Origin: Arsenophonus endosymbiont of Aphis craccivora
GTDB lineage: Bacteria; Pseudomonadota; Gammaproteobacteria; Enterobacterales; Enterobacteriaceae
DNA: 64,000 bases
Reading direction: 5' to 3'
Assembly (NCBI RefSeq): GCF_013460135.1
Contig: NZ_CP038155.1
Coordinates: 124,001-188,000, forward strand
A program made the position numbers and the translations under genes. Under the pieces are notes generated by a model that worked only from the letters and a program-made list of their open reading frames with translations, was not told the DNA's origin and did no database searches. How positions within the stretch are numbered: position 1 is the first letter of the stretch; every line of letters begins with the position of its first letter. Positions 60,235-64,000 of this stretch are shown here, one piece after another.

Positions 60235-61980
60235 ATACGTGAAGCTCCACGAATTGCATCAATGAGATAAGGCGGAACAATAAATGGTTCACCCGCCTCA
60301 ATGCGCGAAGCCATAGCTTGTGCCAAATCGCCTTTACGAGTTTTTTTCGCCTCAATTAATTTAAGAAATGCATTGGGACGATCTTGTTCTGGAATGCCAT
60401 CTATCTGAGCTTCCCAGTCTCTACGTGAATTACGATGCCAACGAAGAAACACGCTTTTCAGGAAACTTTCATTTCCAGCGCCAAAAATTTCGTGCTCCAA
60501 TGTGTGCTGATTGGTTAGCACAATCAGAGCATCTGGAGCTCCATGTGTTGCAGCCAGATTTTCCAGAACAACTTTCCTATTTCCCAACACGGTTGGGTCC
60601 GCATCAGTGATCACTATCAGCCTATCAGCAATACGTGCATCACCATATGGCCGTAGCAGCACCTCTACATATGGACGGAAGTCCACACCTTCAATAGGCA
60701 CAATTACAGCCCCCTTGAACCTAAGCCACCCATCTAAATCATCGGCTAGCACAAGCTTTTGTGCTAGCACGGGCAACAATAGTGCTTCCGCGATCCCTTC
60801 CACAAAGATAGCTCTGTTACCAAACAGCAAAGCGGAACGAGTCACGTCAAGATATCGGCTAATTTTATCTAATGTCTTTGGCTTTAGCCCTATTTCGGCA
60901 ATAGGCACACTCACTGATTCTGAGATGGCTATTCCATCTTGTTCACGATGCCGCGAACGAATGACCACTAGGTGACGTGGAGAAACCCATGCTGTCAGGT
61001 TGGGGAGTGGGTTGTCACAACAATTTGGAGGCGGCCTTCAGGCTTTCCTGGCTCTATGATACGTGATGCTGATTGGCGCGCTTGATCCAAGAGGAACTCA
61101 AGCACAAGTACCTGTAATTGCCGATGCAAATGCGCTTCAGGTTCTTCAACAAGGAAAATCGTGAGGTCTGCCTCTTTGGCCTTAGTCAGCTCTACAACAA
61201 CAGTGGCCATGTAGAGTAGATTTGAGTACCCCAGACCAGAAGTCCGAATATCTTCGGGTATCAAACCTGTATCGGCCATACGAAATCTCAAATCACGAGC
61301 TACATCGAGTAATGTTTCGCTACCAAAATCCAATGCCGCTATCTGCGTACGTACTCCATTAGTGAGTAGTCCGAGAGCAGTACTGATATCCGTATTGATT
61401 GTAGTTAAGATCTCAGGCCGATTATCCGCACGCCTGACACCAGCGAGGAAATCCTGTTCCCTCTCTTTTGGCAAGAAATTACGCAGCAATGCCATCACTC
61501 AAGTGCCACTGCTAGTACCAAGCACCTGATGTGCGTCCCTTAAAGGAGGGAGATAAACGTGTCTAATCAAATCAGAAGAACCAAGCTCTGGTCCATTAGT
61601 GTCGAAACGTCCAGCCCACACGGTAGTCTTACCACGGGTAGCATGTTCAGAACGCGATTCATATCGATAGCCGCAGGTAGCCTCGCTCTTGGTAGGATCG
61701 GGAACTGCAGATATCAATAGACCTTTGAGGGTATCGCTTAGACCTTGGAAAGCCCCTTCGATTTGAAAACTTGGGACGGTCGAATAGCGTCGTACATCCT
61801 CCTCTTCTGGATATCGTTCGCGGCGTCCACTCAACGGCAAAGTAAGCAATCTGATTGCCTCTACGACATTGGATTTTCCACCATTATTTCACCAACCAAT
61901 ACAGTTAAATCTGGGCGGAAACTAACGGTTACATCATCACAAGACCGAAACCGCGAAATTTTCAGCTTACCTAAATACAT
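60231..61980 (-). pseudogene. GajA-like OLD-family ATPase/TOPRIM nuclease of a Gabija-like system, broken
   Basis: The gene starts at the ATG 61980 (MYLGKLKISRFRSCDDVTVSF). Walker A should read GENNGGKSN, but one A is lost at about 61889-61895, shifting the frame inside it. A TGA at 61499-61501 follows LGTSSGT, and a C is lost from the four-base run at 61002-61005 (HSPNLTAW). The ABC Walker B (IFLVEEPEAHLH), H-loop (VVTTHSP), and TOPRIM motifs (FVEGIAEALLLP; VITDADPT) are recognisable. Restored length is 583 residues, close to GajA. In Gabija, GajA is a sequence-specific DNA nickase that acts with GajB. Confidence 0.87.
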
Positions 61981-62443
61981 AAATATCCTTATATTACAAA
62001 GGCATATGAGTCACCTTGATAAGACCACTTGGAGGGCTTCATCCAAAATACTTTAATATATCGATAGTCCTGTCCGACTCGAGGTTAACGGCCATTAACT
62101 GTTTACTTTGTAGAGGATAAACAGAATTCGACGAATTTGTTAGAATGAAGCGAAGCGATAATTACTGATTTATTACTCCACAATTACAATAATATCAACA
62201 CCTTCCTTATGGCAATGTGCCAGAGGCATCATTTTTTCACTATTGCCAAAAAAAATGATTGAGATCCAATTTAATAGCTATCTCCGGCTCAAAATGTGAT
62301 CCTGTATTAATCCTTTGAAATTACATTTTATAACTCGGCTAACACACTTACAATCCAAATAATTTCAGATAGATATTATCTCCATGAATCACCCCTGACG
62401 CCTTCTTGCCTCGGGGGTTTTGTTTTTCTACTGAGGTCGTATC
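61981..62443. other. Intergenic region between gajA and the GTPase gene
   Basis: These 463 bases carry the promoter of the minus-strand defence array and that of the plus-strand GTPase. I see no open frame or RNA. A terminator-like hairpin lies at 62391-62427. Confidence 0.5.
62391..62427 (+). terminator. Terminator-like hairpin upstream of the GTPase gene
   Basis: An 8-bp stem (acccctga at 62391-62398 with tcgggggt at 62411-62418, one G-U pair) is followed by tttgttttt. It probably ends a transcript coming from the left or acts as an attenuator ahead of the GTPase gene. Confidence 0.65.
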
Positions 62444-63319
62444 GTGAAAAAATCAGAAGGTCTGCAGGCCATCGAAAAGCCAATAGCATCACTCCCCAAC
62501 GCCATTGGCAAACATATTTTTGACCATATTCAAAAGCTCATTCATTACGAACCGGTCATCAGCATTATGGGAAAAACAGGTGCAGGGAAATCGTCGCTCT
62601 GCAATGCTCTGTTCCAAAGTGAGGTTACACCAGTCAGCGATATCGACTCATGCACCCGTGAAGTGCTGCGATTGCGGCTGCGTAGTGGTGACCACAGCCT
62701 GATACTTTTAGATCTACCCGGTGTCAGTGAGAGTGAGCAACGGGATACGGAATATGAATCTTTGTATCGCCGAATACTCCCTGAGCTGGATTTAATCCTG
62801 TGGGTCATCAAAGCCGATGATCGTGCTTTCTCCGCCGATGAACGTTTCTACAAGCTAGTGATGACTGACCACCAGCAGCGGACACTTTTTATCGTTAACC
62901 AGGCTGACAAAATAGAGCCCCGCCATGAGTGGTATGTCACCGGCAATGCGCCATCACTGAACCAGTTGGTTAATATCGAGGCCAGGCTAAAGTCCATTCG
63001 CCAGCTATTTTCACCATACCATCCGGTGTGTGCTGTCTCAGCGAGAACAGAATGGAATCTGCCATCAATGGTAGAAACGATGATGCGTTGCTTGCCGGAT
63101 CGTGCCACCAGCCAATTGGCGGCACAACTGCATGGGAGGTTATGCAGTGAACCGGTAAAAAAGCAGGCTCGTGAAGGCTTTGGTAATGCGGTCGGAGAAG
63201 TGTTTGATTCTGCGGAAGCGGCATCATTTATTCCCTCGCCACTAAAAGCGGTCATCGGTACTGTCCGTGAGGAGGTGGTATCCGTTGCTCGTGCCGTTTG
63301 GGACTGGATTTTCTTCTGA
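62444..63319 (+). CDS. YfjP/YeeP-family 50S ribosome-binding GTPase-like protein
   Basis: This 291-residue P-loop GTPase is very similar to E. coli YfjP (287) of CP4-57. G1 GKTGAGKSSLCN is near residues 43-54, G3 DLPGVSE and G4 NQADK; the C-terminal half holds a helical EEVVSVARAVWDWIFF end. The role in islands is unknown; the annotation to ribosome binding rests on domain similarity. The start is GTG at 62444. It is the first plus-strand gene after the defence array and is undamaged. Confidence 0.88.
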   Translation: MKKSEGLQAIEKPIASLPNAIGKHIFDHIQKLIHYEPVISIMGKTGAGKSSLCNALFQSEVTPVSDIDSCTREVLRLRLRSGDHSLILLDLPGVSESEQRDTEYESLYRRILPELDLILWVIKADDRAFSADERFYKLVMTDHQQRTLFIVNQADKIEPRHEWYVTGNAPSLNQLVNIEARLKSIRQLFSPYHPVCAVSARTEWNLPSMVETMMRCLPDRATSQLAAQLHGRLCSEPVKKQAREGFGNAVGEVFDSAEAASFIPSPLKAVIGTVREEVVSVARAVWDWIFF

Positions 63320-63531
63320 GCTGGCTTACCTGCCATTATCTTCGGGACATACCTTGTCCGTTCTGGCGTTTTATAAGCAGCTGAATTTCTACAGTTTCCC
63401 CTTGACGCCCCGTCACGGTTGATTTTGGCAACTGTAAAAAATACGTCGCCTGGTGTCCATTCCCTGTCCCACCCCCTCGCTAGAATAACCTTTTTATTTT
63501 CAGCTAATTATCTCACTGGAGAACCTGCTTC

Positions 63532-64000
63532 ATGGCTCAGGTTGAACATCGTCATGATCGGCTTGCCGTCCGACTGTCGTTAATTATTAGCCGCCTGGTG
63601 GCTGGTGAAACACTGGATTTGCGAGTGCTGGCAACTGAATTTGGTGTGTCGGTACGAACCCTGCGCCGGGACTTTCGGGAACGTCTGATATATCTGGACC
63701 TGGAGTATCGCAAAGGCCGATGCCGTTTGTTATCCGGTAGCCGCCAGAGAGAGTTGGCGGTAATGACATTTGCCCGTAAGTCAGGCGTTGAAGCACTGTT
63801 TCCTGATATGGATAACCATCTGGTCAATTCACTGTTGAGCGGACCAGGGGAGTCTCCTTGCCTGATCTGGCAGGGAACAGCTCAGGTTTTATTCCCAGAC
63901 TCAGGCGTATTCACTCGGTTGGTGAGCGCGGTATCGGAACATCGAAAGGTGACGCTGCTCGGTAACGGTTGCCGCTGTACAGGTCTCGCTCCCTATCGGC
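63532..64000 (+). CDS. YfjR-like WYL-domain transcriptional regulator, partial
   Basis: The frame opens at the ATG 63532 behind GGAG and is still open at the window end. The first 60 residues are a DeoR-type winged helix ([34 protein letters not shown]) and further residues match the CP4-57 regulator YfjR ([15 protein letters not shown]). The WYL domain, which in related regulators responds to nucleotides or other ligands, lies beyond the window. It probably regulates island genes. Confidence 0.82.
   Translation, partial: MAQVEHRHDRLAVRLSLIISRLVAGETLDLRVLATEFGVSVRTLRRDFRERLIYLDLEYRKGRCRLLSGSRQRELAVMTFARKSGVEALFPDMDNHLVNSLLSGPGESPCLIWQGTAQVLFPDSGVFTRLVSAVSEHRKVTLLGNGCRCTGLAPYR

Larger units (their letters stand above)
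46865..64000. mobile_element. CP4-57/P4-like integrative island at ssrA with defence cargo (continues past window)
   Basis: The order integrase, AlpA-like regulator, Gp2/YfjJ-like protein, variable cargo, YfjP-type GTPase and YfjR-type WYL regulator parallels the CP4-57 family of islands at E. coli ssrA. Base composition is visibly less AT-rich than the flanking chromosome. The cargo is a Gabija-like pair and a QatABCD system on the minus strand. The integrase and most cargo genes are broken, so the island is probably immobile. Confidence 0.85.

Overview
This window looks like the chromosome of a gammaproteobacterium of the Enterobacterales, close to Arsenophonus, Providencia or another Morganellaceae-type host-associated lineage. 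The core genes read as clear orthologues of E. coli genes in E. coli-like blocks: lysP-yeiE-yeiH-nfo, plaP-sbcB, rpoE-rseABC-lepAB-rnc-era-recO-pdxJ-acpS-yfhL, srmB-grcA-ung, and grpE-nadK-recN-bamE-rnfH-ratA-smpB-ssrA. The background is AT-rich. Six copies of an IS903-type element and a high density of broken genes indicate ongoing genome decay, as in a fairly recent symbiont. The genus is inference.

Layout. 1-9.3 kb: a partial IS903, esterase ybfF, an IS903, tryptophan permease mtr, endonuclease IV nfo, yeiH, a frameshifted yeiE and lysine permease lysP. 9.4-15.7 kb: a Fur-box-preceded iron-siderophore uptake locus (binding protein, permease, ATPase, TonB receptor) in which only the permease is intact; the receptor carries an IS903. 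15.7-19.9 kb: two terminators, an unusual leader, putrescine importer plaP, exonuclease I sbcB and a broken yeeX. 19.9-25.3 kb: an IS903 followed by a prophage-like remnant (truncated antirepressor, SNF2-type helicase, small proteins, dead excisionase and dead integrase). 25.5-35.2 kb: the well-preserved rpoE-to-yfhL block. 35.4-38.1 kb: nadB destroyed by a frameshift, a nonsense codon and an IS903. 38.3-46.9 kb: srmB to ssrA, with recN broken although its two LexA boxes remain.

From the 3' end of ssrA (46.86 kb) to the window end lies an integrative island of the CP4-57/P4-like type: a tyrosine integrase with three lesions, an AlpA-like regulator, an inovirus Gp2/YfjJ-like protein, a YfjP-type GTPase and a YfjR-type WYL regulator. 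Its cargo is a minus-strand array of two anti-phage systems in tandem. One is a Gabija-like pair (OLD/TOPRIM nuclease plus UvrD-like helicase, 61.98-58.46 kb). The other is a QatABCD system (KAP NTPase, QatB, QueC-like QatC, TatD-like QatD, 58.4-52.6 kb). Both are degenerate; qatD carries an IS903 with a perfect 9-bp target duplication, and only qatB and qatC remain intact. A hypothetical protein with a possible zinc-binding motif lies downstream on the same strand.

Regulation visible in the sequence includes a sigma-E promoter before rpoE, a sigma-32 promoter before grpE, paired LexA boxes before recN, a Fur box before the iron locus, a probable FNR site before grcA, a possible TrpR operator before mtr, and hairpins in the rnc leader. 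No rRNA, tRNA or CRISPR array was seen; the only stable RNA gene recognised is tmRNA.
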